Position numbers and translations under genes: made by a program. Shown here piece by piece: positions 24,200-34,380 of a stretch of 64,000 nucleotides of DNA. The stretch comes from Siphonodentalium dalli (lineage: Eukaryota > Mollusca > Scaphopoda > Gadilida > Siphonodentaliidae): assembly GCA_032622095.1 (NCBI GenBank), contig CP136065.1:244341474-244405473 (forward strand), given 5' to 3'. A model generated the notes under the pieces. The model saw only the letters and a list, made by a program, of their open reading frames with translations, was not told where the DNA came from and ran no database searches. How positions within the stretch are numbered: the stretch's first letter is position 1; every line of letters begins with the position of its first letter.

Positions 24200-24937
24200 T
24201 TAAGCCCGCCGCACACGATGCGATATTTGTTACACGATATTTGTCGCAAACCCTTGCGACGTAAGATCTGTGTGCGCACACGGTACGATTTTAGTCGTAC
24301 GACTTCTGTTTTATCACTTACGATAGACTATACCGCACACGATACGATCGGATCGTACGATCTGGTACTTTCTCGTGAATGCAATGGGTTACCGTATTAT
24401 TAACGTGGTATATATGATATAGGTATGGGTCTATATTTGTATTTATCGCATATATTAAATACTAATTTCCAATAAATATTACAATTACAAGTGTTTGTAG
24501 TTCTATAGACTAGTAGGCCTTATACCTGATTTAATTCGCCACACAAGTTTACAATCAGATATTATTTTGACACCAATTTGCCGGTGTCCAGTCCATGCGC
24601 CTGTTTCAATTGTAGTTGTATATTCTAGAGGCATGAATGTATTCCGCCGTCCAAAATATCCCGCTACTCTGACTTTGAAGGACACTGTATGGACGCCATG
24701 TTGTTGTGAAAGAAAACATGTGATCGCCGTGTGATCAGACTAATAGTTGAATTTGATTGGCTACTTCAAATAAATCGTACGACTCGATCGTAGAAAATCA
24801 AAATTATTTGATTCCTTGAGGGGCAGATCTTGCAACAAAATGTCGTACAATTTTCCACCGCACACGCTGCGATTTCACCCGTAACCGGTGCCCGATATTT
24901 ATCGTACGATATATATCGCATCGTGTGCGGCGGACTT
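24200..24937. mobile_element. MITE with CCGCCGCACACGATGCGAT termini
   Basis: The left end CCCGCCGCACACGATGCGAT (24207) and the right end ATCGCATCGTGTGCGGCGGA (about 24932) are inverted copies. Internal subterminal motifs repeat the theme: CCGCACACGATACGAT near 24332, CCGCACACGCTGCGAT near 24858, and TCGTACGA-type palindromes at several places. No ORF is intact. It is non-autonomous and the superfamily is unresolved. Confidence 0.75.
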
Positions 24938-25288
24938 ATCGCGTAATGGGATCTTGATCCCCCATACTTGTTGCTTGTGCGGCGATCGCCTCGCACAAAA
25001 CTTCATGCCAGGGTGAATGCTAAAGCTTATATTTGTGTTAAATTGATTGCAATATGTAAGATCCATACCGGTGATATAGTTCCCAATATTCTTATTTTAT
25101 AAACTGGCATTTGGGGCTTAACGGTTATATGTTTGAAACTGACCGTCAAGTCAATAAAAACGATAAGGTGAATCTTCGCTCGATACCAAAACAAACAAAA
25201 TACCAAGACGTATGGCACGAGGGACGTGCGTTTATTTTGGTTTGAGATATGAACCGGCACTCGTACTTGTAGTTGTAACTAATTGACC
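24938..25288. other. No gene seen
   Basis: AT-rich spacer between two mobile elements. Confidence 0.4.
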
Positions 25289-25753
25289 AGAGTTGTACTA
25301 CATAAGTGTTTATATTATATTGCATAATTTTATGAGCTAATATTAACCCTTTCATGGCGGGAACCTCCTGAATTGCTGCGGAAACCCTGTACCAATGCAT
25401 TCTCTTATATAGGCGAGTCGACTAATGGTCGCCTCGCATATATAAGAGAACGCATTGGCCTTACAAATTTTATTTTATTTTTTATAATTGTTAAAGTATG
25501 TAAGAAAAAATGAATAAATGATAAAAAATTGTTAAATAATGTAAGAAATAATGATAACAAATTATAAAAAAAATTGTTAAAGAGTGTAAGATAAAATAAT
25601 AAAAAATATATATAATACAATTGTTATAGAATGTAAGAAAAAAATAATAAAATGATAAAAGAAATGTTAAAGAATGCAAGAAAAAAATTATAAAATTGTT
25701 GAAGAATAAAAGAAGATTTATAAATAATGATAAAAAGAGTTGTACTACATAAG
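25289..25753. mobile_element. Truncated piggyBac-like MITE flanked by an 18-bp direct repeat
   Basis: The end TTAACCCTTTCATGGCGG (25343) and the subterminal hairpin with GCATTCTCTTATATAGGCGA and CGCATATATAAGAGAACGC match the complete elements at 26.9 and 27.9 kb. A low-complexity interior of AATGATAAAAAATTGTTAA units follows, and the right end is missing. AGAGTTGTACTACATAAG occurs at 25289-25306 and again at 25736-25753, bracketing the insertion. Confidence 0.7.
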
Positions 25754-26627
25754 GGTGGATACACACGTGCATGTAATTTTTGTATGTAAAATACATGTAT
25801 TACATGTATTTTACATGGCCACACCAATAAGTGACAACATTAATCGCCTGCGCGCGAGAGGTTCATTGTTAACAGGCCAGACAAGTGAGTAGTGATAAGC
25901 GAAGTCAAACTGGCTGCTATCAGGACATTTAAGGCCAGTCCAAAATATGTCTTATCTTACGGATGCGGAAATTAGTCAAGTATGTGTGATATCTGGCATT
26001 TTATTAATGCACGAACACCAGAAGCGACAGGTCTGGCATATACATGCTTGATATAGAACATGTTCGACCACAATGCTTGTTTGGTGTGAGGTCTCGTAAG
26101 CTTCAAACCACTAAGGGACTTAGTTGAATGTATCGGTCGGAATAATCTGGGCAAGAAGGTACAAATAATATATTATGTTTTACTTAAATAGCTCAGAGTT
26201 AGCCACCCCCGCCTGGTAGCTTTCGGGATCATATATAGCCCCAAGTCGGGGATCATATATAGCCCCAAGTTGGGGAAATCCTGACCCACCACTGCTATAA
26301 ATATCAAGAGAGGACTGGTAATTATTTAGATAGAACGTCCACCATATGGGTTATCCCACAAACAATTATTTTAAGTGACCTGGCGACTCGGTCCAAGATA
26401 GCGGCTTCTTTACATTCCGACTTAGTGGGAAATAGAACTCAGTGCAGTCAGCACGTCGGCAATGATTGGGTTGTCAGTGGACAAATATTACATTGTCTGT
26501 ATGATCCATGTAAAACGCCAAATATACGATAATTACAGAGTTTACATGCATGTATGTAACCACCCTAACTGTCTATATCGAAACGTGTAAATCAGATATT
26601 CACATGTGCGTTTTGTCTATTATACAG
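25754..26627. other. No gene seen; intron before FReD exon 4
   Basis: Contains a small tandem duplication (GGGATCATATATAGCCCC, near 26226 and 26249). No coding signal. Confidence 0.45.
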
Positions 26628-26887
26628 GTGACTCGCTACTCAACGTGAAAATTCCTGCAAACGGATCCAAATTCAGCACATACGACCTCGACACTGTCGG
26701 TAATTGTGCCAAAGCCTTTAGTGGAGCGTGGTTGTACTCCAACTGCCTCTCAAGCAACCTCAATGGTGTGTACCTTCGTGGCAACACAACCATCTACGCT
26801 AAAGGGGTGGTGTGGTCGACATGGCATGGATATAGGTATTCCTATAAGAAAACAGAAATGAAAATGAGGCCATGTGCAGCACCATGA
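26628..26887 (+). pseudogene. FReD exon 4 (C-terminal), plus-strand copy
   Basis: After the acceptor TTATACAG the phase-1 exon reads (G)DSLLNVKIPANGSKFSTY, DLDTVGNCAKAFSGAWLYSN, CLSSNLNGVYLRG, GVVWSTWHGYRYSYKKTEMK and MRPCAAP with a TGA stop. It keeps the second disulfide pair (NCA and SNC), SNLNG, and the WxxWHGYxYSxKxTEMKxRP end of FReDs. It lacks key parts of the usual calcium loop (D.DND is shortened to DLDTVG), and GGWW is GAWL. The reading frame is intact, so selection may have lasted longer here than in exon 1. It is the last recognisable piece of the plus-strand FReD gene (7.0-26.9 kb), or the surviving exon of another copy. A piggyBac-like MITE starts 46 bp after the stop. Confidence 0.85.
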
Positions 26888-26932
26888 CAACAATCAGGAA
26901 TTTATTCAAAAGACACCTAGCAATATTTTGGT

Positions 26933-27417
26933 TTAACCCTTTCGTGACGGAGGTGCGCTGGCGCAACATTAAAGACCATGTGCCAATGCATTCTCTTGTA
27001 TATGCGAGTCAACCATCGCATATAAGAGAAGGCATTTGTTTTGTTTTTTTTATAATTTTTCATATATCATTTAAAAAAAATTATCGTATTTTTCTTACAT
27101 TCTTTAACAAATTTTATCATTTTTTTTATCATTTTTTCTTACATTGTAGAACAATTTTTGTCATTTTTTTTCTTACATTATTTAACCATTTTTATCATTT
27201 GTTATTATTATTTCTTACATTCTTTTACAATTGTTCATAATTATTTTAATGTTTTGTTACATTCTTTAGCAATTATAAAAATTAACATAAAATTTGTTAG
27301 GCCAATGCATTCTCTTATATATTCTAGGCGACCTATAGTTGACTCGCATATATGATACAATGCATTGGCACAGGGTTTTCGCAAATATTCAGGAAGCTCC
27401 CTCCATGAAAGGGTTAA
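26933..27417. mobile_element. Complete piggyBac-like MITE (TTAA)
   Basis: It is bounded by TTAA on both sides, with TTAACCCTTTCGTGACGG on the left and CCATGAAAGGGTTAA on the right. TTAA target duplication and CCC/GGG termini are hallmarks of the piggyBac superfamily. Subterminal hairpins carry GCATTCTCTTATATA and CGCATATATGA. The centre is an AT-rich run of TTTATCATTTTTTCTTACAT units. There is no transposase. Confidence 0.8.
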
Positions 27418-27904
27418 CATTTGTGTGTGGTGTAATGAAACTGCAGTCTTGTGGATATGATCTTTAGTATTATCTTTGTATCAAGTGCAGTTGCATGGTG
27501 ATCGAAAAATGATTGATTACTTTAATAAATAATGTTAACGAGTTCGGTAGGCCATTTTCTGGGTAGGCACCGTGCAAAACGGTCGGCTAATCTGCCTGAG
27601 ATTATTCTATAGATCTAGTCTCTACCTCATTCCGATCACCCAGTACGACCTACATGTATACTTAACAGTTTGGTAGAGTACATGCATTTTGGTATCATGC
27701 AATGTAGTTGTTACAGTTACTGCTAGTATAGAGAATAGATTATTATGGAATATGTGGATGTATATATGTAATATCTGACAACTGATTGTGTTTAGTAGGC
27801 CTGCAAAAATATATTAAATAACAAGAATAACATTGTCACTTAGAATGACCTTCGTTATTGTTTCTTCGCATAGACGGATTATAGCTAACAATTTTTTTTC
27901 GCTT
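27418..27904. other. No gene seen
   Basis: AT-rich spacer between two piggyBac-like MITEs. Confidence 0.45.
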
Positions 27905-28464
27905 TTAACCCTTTCATGACTGGAGCTTCCTAAATTGTTGCGAAAACCCTATGCCAATGCATTATCTTATATATGCGAGTCGACTATAGTTCGCATCGCA
28001 CTTATAAGAGAATGCATTGACCTAACAAATTTTATATTATGTTTTATAATTGATAAAAAATGGAAAGAAAAATGGAAAGAAATGATAAAAAAAAATATGT
28101 TAAAGAATGTAACAAATAATAAAACAAAATGATCAAAAATTCTTTAGAATGTAAGAAAAAATGTAACAGAAAATGATAAATTTGCTAATATAAGAAAACA
28201 ATTATAAGAATTGTTATAGAATGTAAGAAAAAATGATATGAATTGATAAAAATTCTTAAAGAATATTACAAAAAATTAAAAAAAATGATTTTAAAAAATG
28301 GTAAAAAATGTTAAAGAAGGTAAGAAAAATTGACAAAAAGTTGTTAGGCCAGTATTCTCTTATATATGCGATGCGACTTATGGTCGACTCGCATATATAA
28401 GATAATGCTCTGGCACAGTGTATTTAATGCTGCACCAGCGCAACTCCCGTCATGAAAGCGTTAA
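27905..28464. mobile_element. Complete piggyBac-like MITE, second copy
   Basis: TTAACCCTTTCATGACTGG at the left and CCCGTCATGAAAGCGTTAA at the right, with a one-base change in the right terminus (GGG to GCG). It has the same subterminal hairpins and AATGATAAAAA-type interior as its neighbour, but in the opposite sense (A-rich rather than T-rich on the plus strand). Confidence 0.8.
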
Positions 28465-28499
28465 CGACTCGGAGGTTGTGTATTTGAAAAGATATTAAT

Positions 28500-28852
28500 C
28501 TAAATTATGTATGGGGAAAGTGTCCAGTAAATAGTGGCTCATTGTTTAAGTGTCCAGTAAATAGTGGCACATTGTTTAAATTATGTATAGAGAATGTTTC
28601 CAGTAAATAGTGGCACATTGTTTAAATTATGTATAGAGAATGTTTCCAGTAAATAGTGGCACATTGTTTAAATTATGTATAGAGAATGTTTCCAGTAAAT
28701 AGTGGCACATTGTTTAAATTATGTATAGAGAATGTTTCCAGTAAATAGTGGCACATTGTTTAAATTATGTATAGAGAATGTTTCCAGTAAATAGTGGCTC
28801 ATTGTTTAAATTATGTATAGAGAATGTTTCCAGTAAATAGTGGCATATTGTT
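28500..28852. repeat. Tandem array, 46-bp unit, about 7.5 copies
   Basis: The unit is AAATTATGTATAGAGAATGT followed by TTCCAGTAAATAGTGGCACA and TTGTTT. Middle copies are identical, while the first two and the last are variant (GTGTCCAGT, GGCTCATTG). It is non-coding. Confidence 0.93.
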
Positions 28853-28957
28853 ATGAAATGATTCCTCAACTGTTTGCAACATTACCGCGGCATGCAATCG
28901 CCACTTTTCAGCTAGATTTATATTGGATCAGTCGTTCAAGCTATATCCGACCAAGAC

Positions 28958-29150
28958 CCGGAATAGTAAGTGATCGTATACATAACTCTGTGTGGGCTAA
29001 TGTTTCGCATCTCAGAGTTATTGGAATAGTTAGTGACCGTATACATAACTCTTTAATGGCTAATGTTTCGCATCTCAGAGTGGTCGGAATAGTTATTGAC
29101 CGTATACATAACTCTGTATGGGCTAATGTTTCGCATCTCAGAGTTATCAA
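28958..29150. repeat. Tandem array, 63-bp unit, 3 copies, frame-preserving
   Basis: The unit is GAATAGTTAGTGACCGTATA, CATAACTCTGTGTGGGCTAA, TGTTTCGCATCTCAGAGTTA, TTG. Because 63 is a multiple of three, a plus-strand frame repeats GIVSDRIHNSVWANVSHLRV, and the minus strand is open too. There is no evidence that it is translated. Confidence 0.85.
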
Positions 29151-29366
29151 ATACCCTGAAGATGTCCATTTCTAAAGCTCTACATTACTGAATATTAATG
29201 GTATACTTATACTGTATTTTTATTACATTTTACATTTATATATTTACCTGTATTTATAATGTCAAATGAGGATGTTTTGCCAATTAAACTTACTTTCTAC
29301 AATCTCTTTTCGTCCCACATCGAACCTCTGGTTGATTCTCCTAACTGTAATGTGGTTGAGATTTGC

Positions 29367-29711
29367 TATAATACAATATAGGAGACATCACTAAACCGTG
29401 TTTGGTTAATACAATATAGGAGACATCACTAAACCGTGTTTGGTTAATACAATATAGGAGACATCACTAAACCGTGTTTGGTTAATACAATATAGGAGAC
29501 ATCACTAAACCGTGTTTGGTTAATACAATATAGGAGACATCACTAAACCGTGTTTGGTTAATACAATATAGGAGAAATCACTAAACCGTGTTTGGTTAAT
29601 ACAATATAGGAGACATCACTAAACCGTGTTTGGTTAATACAATATAGGAGACATCACTAAACCGTGTTTGGTTAATACAATATAGGAGACATCACTAAAC
29701 CGTGTTTGGTT
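29367..29711. repeat. Tandem array, 38-bp unit, 9 copies
   Basis: The unit is TTGGTTAATACAATATAGGA followed by GACATCACTAAACCGTGT. Eight copies are identical and one has GAAATC for GACATC, so the array is very young or recently homogenised. Confidence 0.95.
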
Positions 29712-30009
29712 CTTCACGGCGAATAAACAACGTTACAGTGAAAGTGAGAAATTCTGATAAAGAATTCCGAAAATTGTCTACCTATTTTGCGTCATTTATT
29801 ATTTTTTCATGCCATGTTTTTTGTATTTGTTTTAATTTGAATCACTAGCTTTTGATATCGCAATGGCATCCGATGACAACAGAATTCAAATCTATACTGA
29901 ATTTGATTTGGGCACACAGTTTAAAATGGGTTCAACGAGAGTAATGTTGTCGCTAGGTAGATATCTCCCTTGTGCCATAACAATCCATCAGTATAAAATA
30001 CTTCCGCAG
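29712..30009. other. No gene seen
   Basis: Spacer between two minisatellites. Confidence 0.4.
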
Positions 30010-30364
30010 TAATAACATCATGAGCTAATATTGACACAGCTACCTTATATATGACAGTCGAGAGAGCGTTAATGTTATCATGAGCTAATATTAACACAGC
30101 TACCTTATATGTCAATCGAGAGAGCGTTAATAACACCATGAGCTAATACTAACACAGCTACCTTATATATCAGTCGAGAGAGCGTTAATAACACCATGAG
30201 CTAATATTAACACAGCTACCTTATATATCAGTCGAGAGAGCGTTAATAACACCATGAGCTAATATTAACACAGCTACCTTATATATCAGTCGAGAGAGCG
30301 TTAATAACACCATGAGCTAATATTAACACAGCTACCTTATATATCAGTCGAGAGAGCGTTAATA
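30010..30364. repeat. Tandem array, 56-bp unit, about 6 copies
   Basis: The unit is TATATCAGTCGAGAGAGCGT, TAATAACACCATGAGCTAAT, ATTAACACAGCTACCT. It is cut at GCGTTAATA (30364) by the element that follows. The broken unit resumes at 32163 with AATAACATCATGAGC. Confidence 0.92.
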
Positions 30365-32162
30365 GGTTACACTGGTGTAAATAAGGTTCCGAGTGACATC
30401 TAGCGGATGCGGGAGGACCATATAGGAGAGAATAAAATAGACACTGGGCCCTGATTGGTCAATAGCCTTGTGTGCTTTTCACATAAAAAAATCATCACAC
30501 CTCTTCCCTATGATTTCCCATAGGTAAAATAACCATTGGCACAGGAATTAACCCTTTGTAGTGAAGTTTTTTGGTGTGGTCTAAAATATGACTGTATTTT
30601 TTTATGCGGTTCTGACACTAGTTACGAAAACATAAGATTTAAAGGCGAATTCCCTGCTAGACAGACATGATTTTTTTGTGTAAAAAGTTTCCCAAAATGT
30701 CAATTTTTCAGATTTAAAGAAAATTTTGGACCCAACATTTATATTGCCAACACTATACGCTAAAACGTTAGCACTGAGGCCTATGGAAAACATTTACACC
30801 AGTGTAACCTAAAGGGAAAAAATAGCTTTTTATCATTTTTGATTCCTGGGAGTCACTTTAAAGCATTTTAATTCATTTTACAGAGCCTGGTCTTTCAGTC
30901 CAATGAATATCTCATGCTTGATGTGGCTATTCTTGCTGCTGATGCCTTCTTTCACTTACATCAGCCAAAAAAATAGTAAGATTTTTCATAAAACATGCCA
31001 ATTTTTTAAGGTATTTTCAAAAAAATTCAAGGTGGTAATAGTCACATGATAATGCAAATGACCCATAACATGGGCATGTCAACGACGCATATATCAATTG
31101 TTATAAGAACCTAATTTAACAAGTATTTTGGAATTTATAGCCAGTGATATACAGATATATATCATAAAAGTGTGTCATTTCCACTGGTGGGCATGGTCAT
31201 TTGAAGGTTAATAGCACTAAAACTTGGACACATTTAAGAAAATGCTTTAGCAATTAAAAGAGAGCATATCTTTATTCAACTAATTCAATATACACCCACA
31301 TCCAGTTATCTTGGATAACCCTTGCAGACCTGAAAATGTCATATTTTATTCTTCAATGTGCTGATAAAGTCATGCGCTTGATGCTCAGCTGATCAGATCT
31401 GGACTCAATGACCTCACATCACCAGAAGTTCTCTCATGGAAAGAGTATTGAACAGTCTTCCATAGCTGATCCAAGTTTGCAACACCAGACCCCTAAAACT
31501 GAGTGAAAATGGGGCCTGAACATGACTGGTGGTGGAAAATTGTGCTTTTTTGAGGAATAATTTGTTAAAGGTGGTGGGGTTAAATTGTGTGTGATCAATA
31601 AAGAACCACAGAAGTGATATTGTTTTTGAACACATTATTTCCATTTATGGGCAATTCTGAAGAAATGTAGGGAGTTACAATTATTCCGCGAAAAAGCGGG
31701 CTATCGCTTTAGGTTACACTGGTGTAAATAAGGTTCCGAGTGACATCTAGCGGATGCGGGAGGAATATATAGGAGAGAATAAAATAGACACTGGGCCCTG
31801 ATTGGTCAATAGCCTTGTGTGCTTTTCACATAAAAAAATCATCACACCTCTTCCCTATGATTTCCCATAGGTAAAATAACCATTGGCACAGGAATTAACC
31901 CTTTGTAGTGAAGTTTGAATTTTTTGGTGTGGTCTAAAATATGACTGTATTTTTTTATGCGGTTCTGACACTAGTTACGAAAACATAAGATTTAAAGGCG
32001 AATTCCCTGCTAAACAGACATGATTTTTTTGTGTAAAAAGTTTCCCAAAATGTCAATTTTTCAGATTTAAAGAAAATTTTGGACCCAACATTTATATTGC
32101 CAACACTATACGCTAAAACGTTAGCACTGAGGCCTATGGAAAACATTTACACCAGTGTAACC
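30365..32162. mobile_element. LTR-like element: 445/451-bp direct terminal repeats, 4-bp target duplication
   Basis: Two nearly identical direct repeats, 30365-30809 and 31712-32162, each begin GGTTACACTGGTGTAAAT and end ATTTACACCAGTGTAACC. They enclose about 900 bp of unique sequence with no recognisable protein. The second repeat has 6 extra bases (GAATTT). The whole unit interrupts the 56-bp array, and AATA is present on both sides (30361-30364 and 32163-32166). Direct terminal repeats plus a short target duplication fit a non-autonomous LTR element (TRIM/LARD). However, the ends are GG…CC, not the usual TG…CA, so a composite of two MITEs transposed together is the alternative. Confidence 0.75.
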
Positions 32163-32330
32163 AATAACATCATGAGCTAATATTAACACCATGACCGATT
32201 ATGTTTAAAGCTCTAATAAGTAAGTGATTTCACTGGGATAGAGTAACATGCTCAAGTGTCTTTTGCCTCCCATTGCCGACACTGTATATAAAATTTTCGG
32301 AAAAGGAATTAGTATGCAATTTCACCACTC
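32163..32330. other. Remainder of the 56-bp array, then spacer
   Basis: About 30 bp of the interrupted minisatellite unit (AATAACATCATGAGCTAATA) followed by AT-rich sequence with no gene. Confidence 0.6.
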
Positions 32331-32339
32331 ATCGAGAAC

Positions 32340-32485
32340 TACTAGGAGATGTGAAGTCCGGTTGACCAGTGATTTTCCTTCGCCAATTGTAAAACGGTGA
32401 TCGCCTCGGACATAACAAGAAGTTTACCTTTATCATCAGGAAATATATATAAACTGTCACAAAATTCGCACTCCTAACCGCGCCT
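32340..32485 (-). pseudogene. Zinc-finger-like fragment (CEFC…)
   Basis: The minus frame reads ECEFCDSLYIFPDDKGKLLV and then MSEAITVLQLAKENHW, bounded by stops. C..C followed by a hydrophobic KLLVMSEA segment resembles the N-terminal part of a widespread, unnamed invertebrate protein family whose next part is the RDLVA.EA.YH..CYK.YT module. That module is also present, but upstream (32532-32795), so the order is inverted relative to the family. Family identity is from memory of its pattern and is tentative. Confidence 0.4.
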
Positions 32486-32531
32486 ACTGTGTTTTTCGTT
32501 GAAGCTAGTGTATCTGCTATAGAAGCCGCAT

Positions 32532-32795
32532 TCATGTAGTCTCAACAATGTCTGACAATCGAACTAATTTTTCTACTCGAAGACATGCGAATAAGTCGTC
32601 ACGAACAAAGGAAAACATTCGCGAATATGCTCTCTTCTCGGCGTCATCATAATGATCCACGATCGGTTCCTGTAGTGTCTCTCTTGTCGAAGATGTCCCA
32701 ACAACTTCAGTGTACTTCTTATAACAGCTCCGGTGGTACCACGCTTCGGTTGCCACTAGGTCACGTGTTACTATAGGCATGATATGTTCGTCCAT
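32532..32795 (-). pseudogene. RDLVATEAWYH-CYKKYT domain fragment
   Basis: The minus ORF reads IMPIVTRDLVATEAWYHRSC, YKKYTEVV, YDDAEKRAYSRMFSFVRDDL, then LVRLSDIVETT and a stop. The arrangement (V.RDLVA.EA.YH..CY..YT, then a YxxAExxAYxxxFxxIRxxLF segment) recurs in repeat-associated proteins of molluscs and cnidarians. The H..C pair could bind metal. It may be an exon of a larger gene or transposon-derived protein, because the frame is open upstream of the first Met (KRREAEITT). Function is not known. Confidence 0.5.
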
Positions 32796-33034
32796 TGTAG
32801 TTATTTCTGCTTCTCTCCGTTTTTATCCGCCCTCAGATCGACACACTTAACCAATCCGTCCCTGATTCTTGATTCTGTCAGGTATTTCACCCATTGCAGA
32901 TTATTCCACTGGAAATGCACTCCATATTGTACACTCTGCCATTTGATAAAACTGTTTTCCGATTTGGTATATTCCGCTTGGATACCGAGTCAACTTCTAT
33001 TGAAATTTGACAACAAAGAAACTGAAACCTAAGC

Positions 33035-33150
33035 AGAATGAGGTCCCAAGAGGGTGAGTTTGGTGATGCTATCCCGCTGTGCGGAATCGCGTCACTAAAT
33101 TCACTCTCTGGGGACCCCATTCTCCAATTGACAGGCACACTATAATCAGG
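33035..33150. repeat. GCAGAATGAGGTCC palindromic element, copy A
   Basis: Arms AGAATGAGGTCCCAAGAGGG and GGACCCCATTCT are inverted, with GTGATGCTATCCC / CGCGTCACTAAATT in the loop, and the element ends GACAGGCACACTA. A related copy lies at 46085-46235. It is probably a small MITE. Confidence 0.65.
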
Positions 33151-33234
33151 TTTTGTTTAAAGTATACTTTGTTAACGTGTAATGGAGAAAAAATGAGTTA
33201 GCAAATTGTTAATGACAAGAATAACAATCATTCG

Positions 33235-34380
33235 GATCCGGTGCACCGTGTGGGTCGAGTTAGTACGGGTATGATATAACCGTGGTGTCGAGTTAGTACG
33301 GGTATGATATATCTGTTGGGCCGAGTTTGTAAGGGTACGAGATCCCTGTGGGGTCGAGTTTGTACGGGTATGAGATCCATGTGGGGTCGAGTTAGTACGG
33401 GTATGAGATCGCTGTGGGGCCGAGTTTGTTAGGGTACGAGATCCCGTGGGGTCGAGTTAGTACGGGGTATGAGATACCTGTGGGGTCGAGTTAGTACGGG
33501 GTATGATATCCCTGTGGGCTCGAGTTAGTACGGGGTATGATATCCATGTGGGGTCGATTTAGTACGGGGTATGATATCACTGTGGGATCGAGTTAGTACG
33601 GGGTATGAGATCGCTGTGGGGTCGAGTTTGTACGGGTATGATATCCCTGTGTGGTCGAGTTAGTACGGGGTATGATATCAATGTGGGATCGAGTTAGTAC
33701 GGGGTATGAGATAACTGTGGGATCGAGTTAGTACGGGTATGATATCCCTGTGGGGTCGTGTTAGTACGGGGTATGAGCTCCCTGTGGGGTCGAGTTAGTA
33801 CGGGTATGATATCACTGTGGGATCGAATTAGTACGGGTATGATATCCCTGTGGGGTCGAAATAGTACAGGGTGTGATATCCCTGTGGGGTCGAGTTAGTA
33901 CGGGGTATTATTTCCCTGTGGGGTCGGGTTAGTACGGGGTATGAGATCCCTGTGGGGTCGTGTTAGTACGGGGTATGAGATCCCTGTGGGGTCGAGTTTG
34001 TACGGGTATGAGATCCCTGTGGGGTCGAGTTAGTACGGGTATGATATCCATGTGGGGTCGAGTTTTGTACGGGTATGAGGTCCCTGTGGAATCGAGTTAG
34101 TACGGGTATGATATCACTGTGGGATCGAGTTAGTATGGGTATGATATCCCTGTGGGATCGAGTTAGTATGGGTATGATATCCCTGTGGGGTAGAGATTGT
34201 ACGGGGTATGATATCCCTGTGATGTCGAGTTAGTACGGGTATGAGATCCATGTGGGGTCGAGATAGTACGGGGTATGAGATCCCTGTGTGGTCGAGTTAG
34301 TACGGGTATGATATCCATGTGGGGTCGAGTTTTGTACGGGTATGAGGTCCCTGTGGAATCGAGTTAGTACGGGGTATGCC
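33235..34380. repeat. Tandem array, 34-bp unit, about 33 copies
   Basis: The unit is GGGTCGAGTTAGTACGGG followed by GTATGATATCCCTGTG. Variants alternate GATATC/GAGATC and one or two G before TATG, so unit length shifts between 33 and 34 bp. It is non-coding. Confidence 0.95.

Noticed and set aside
25405-25827. Hydrophobic Leu/Phe/Tyr-rich minus-strand frames
   Set aside because: Translation of the AT-rich interior of the truncated piggyBac-like MITE; not membrane proteins.
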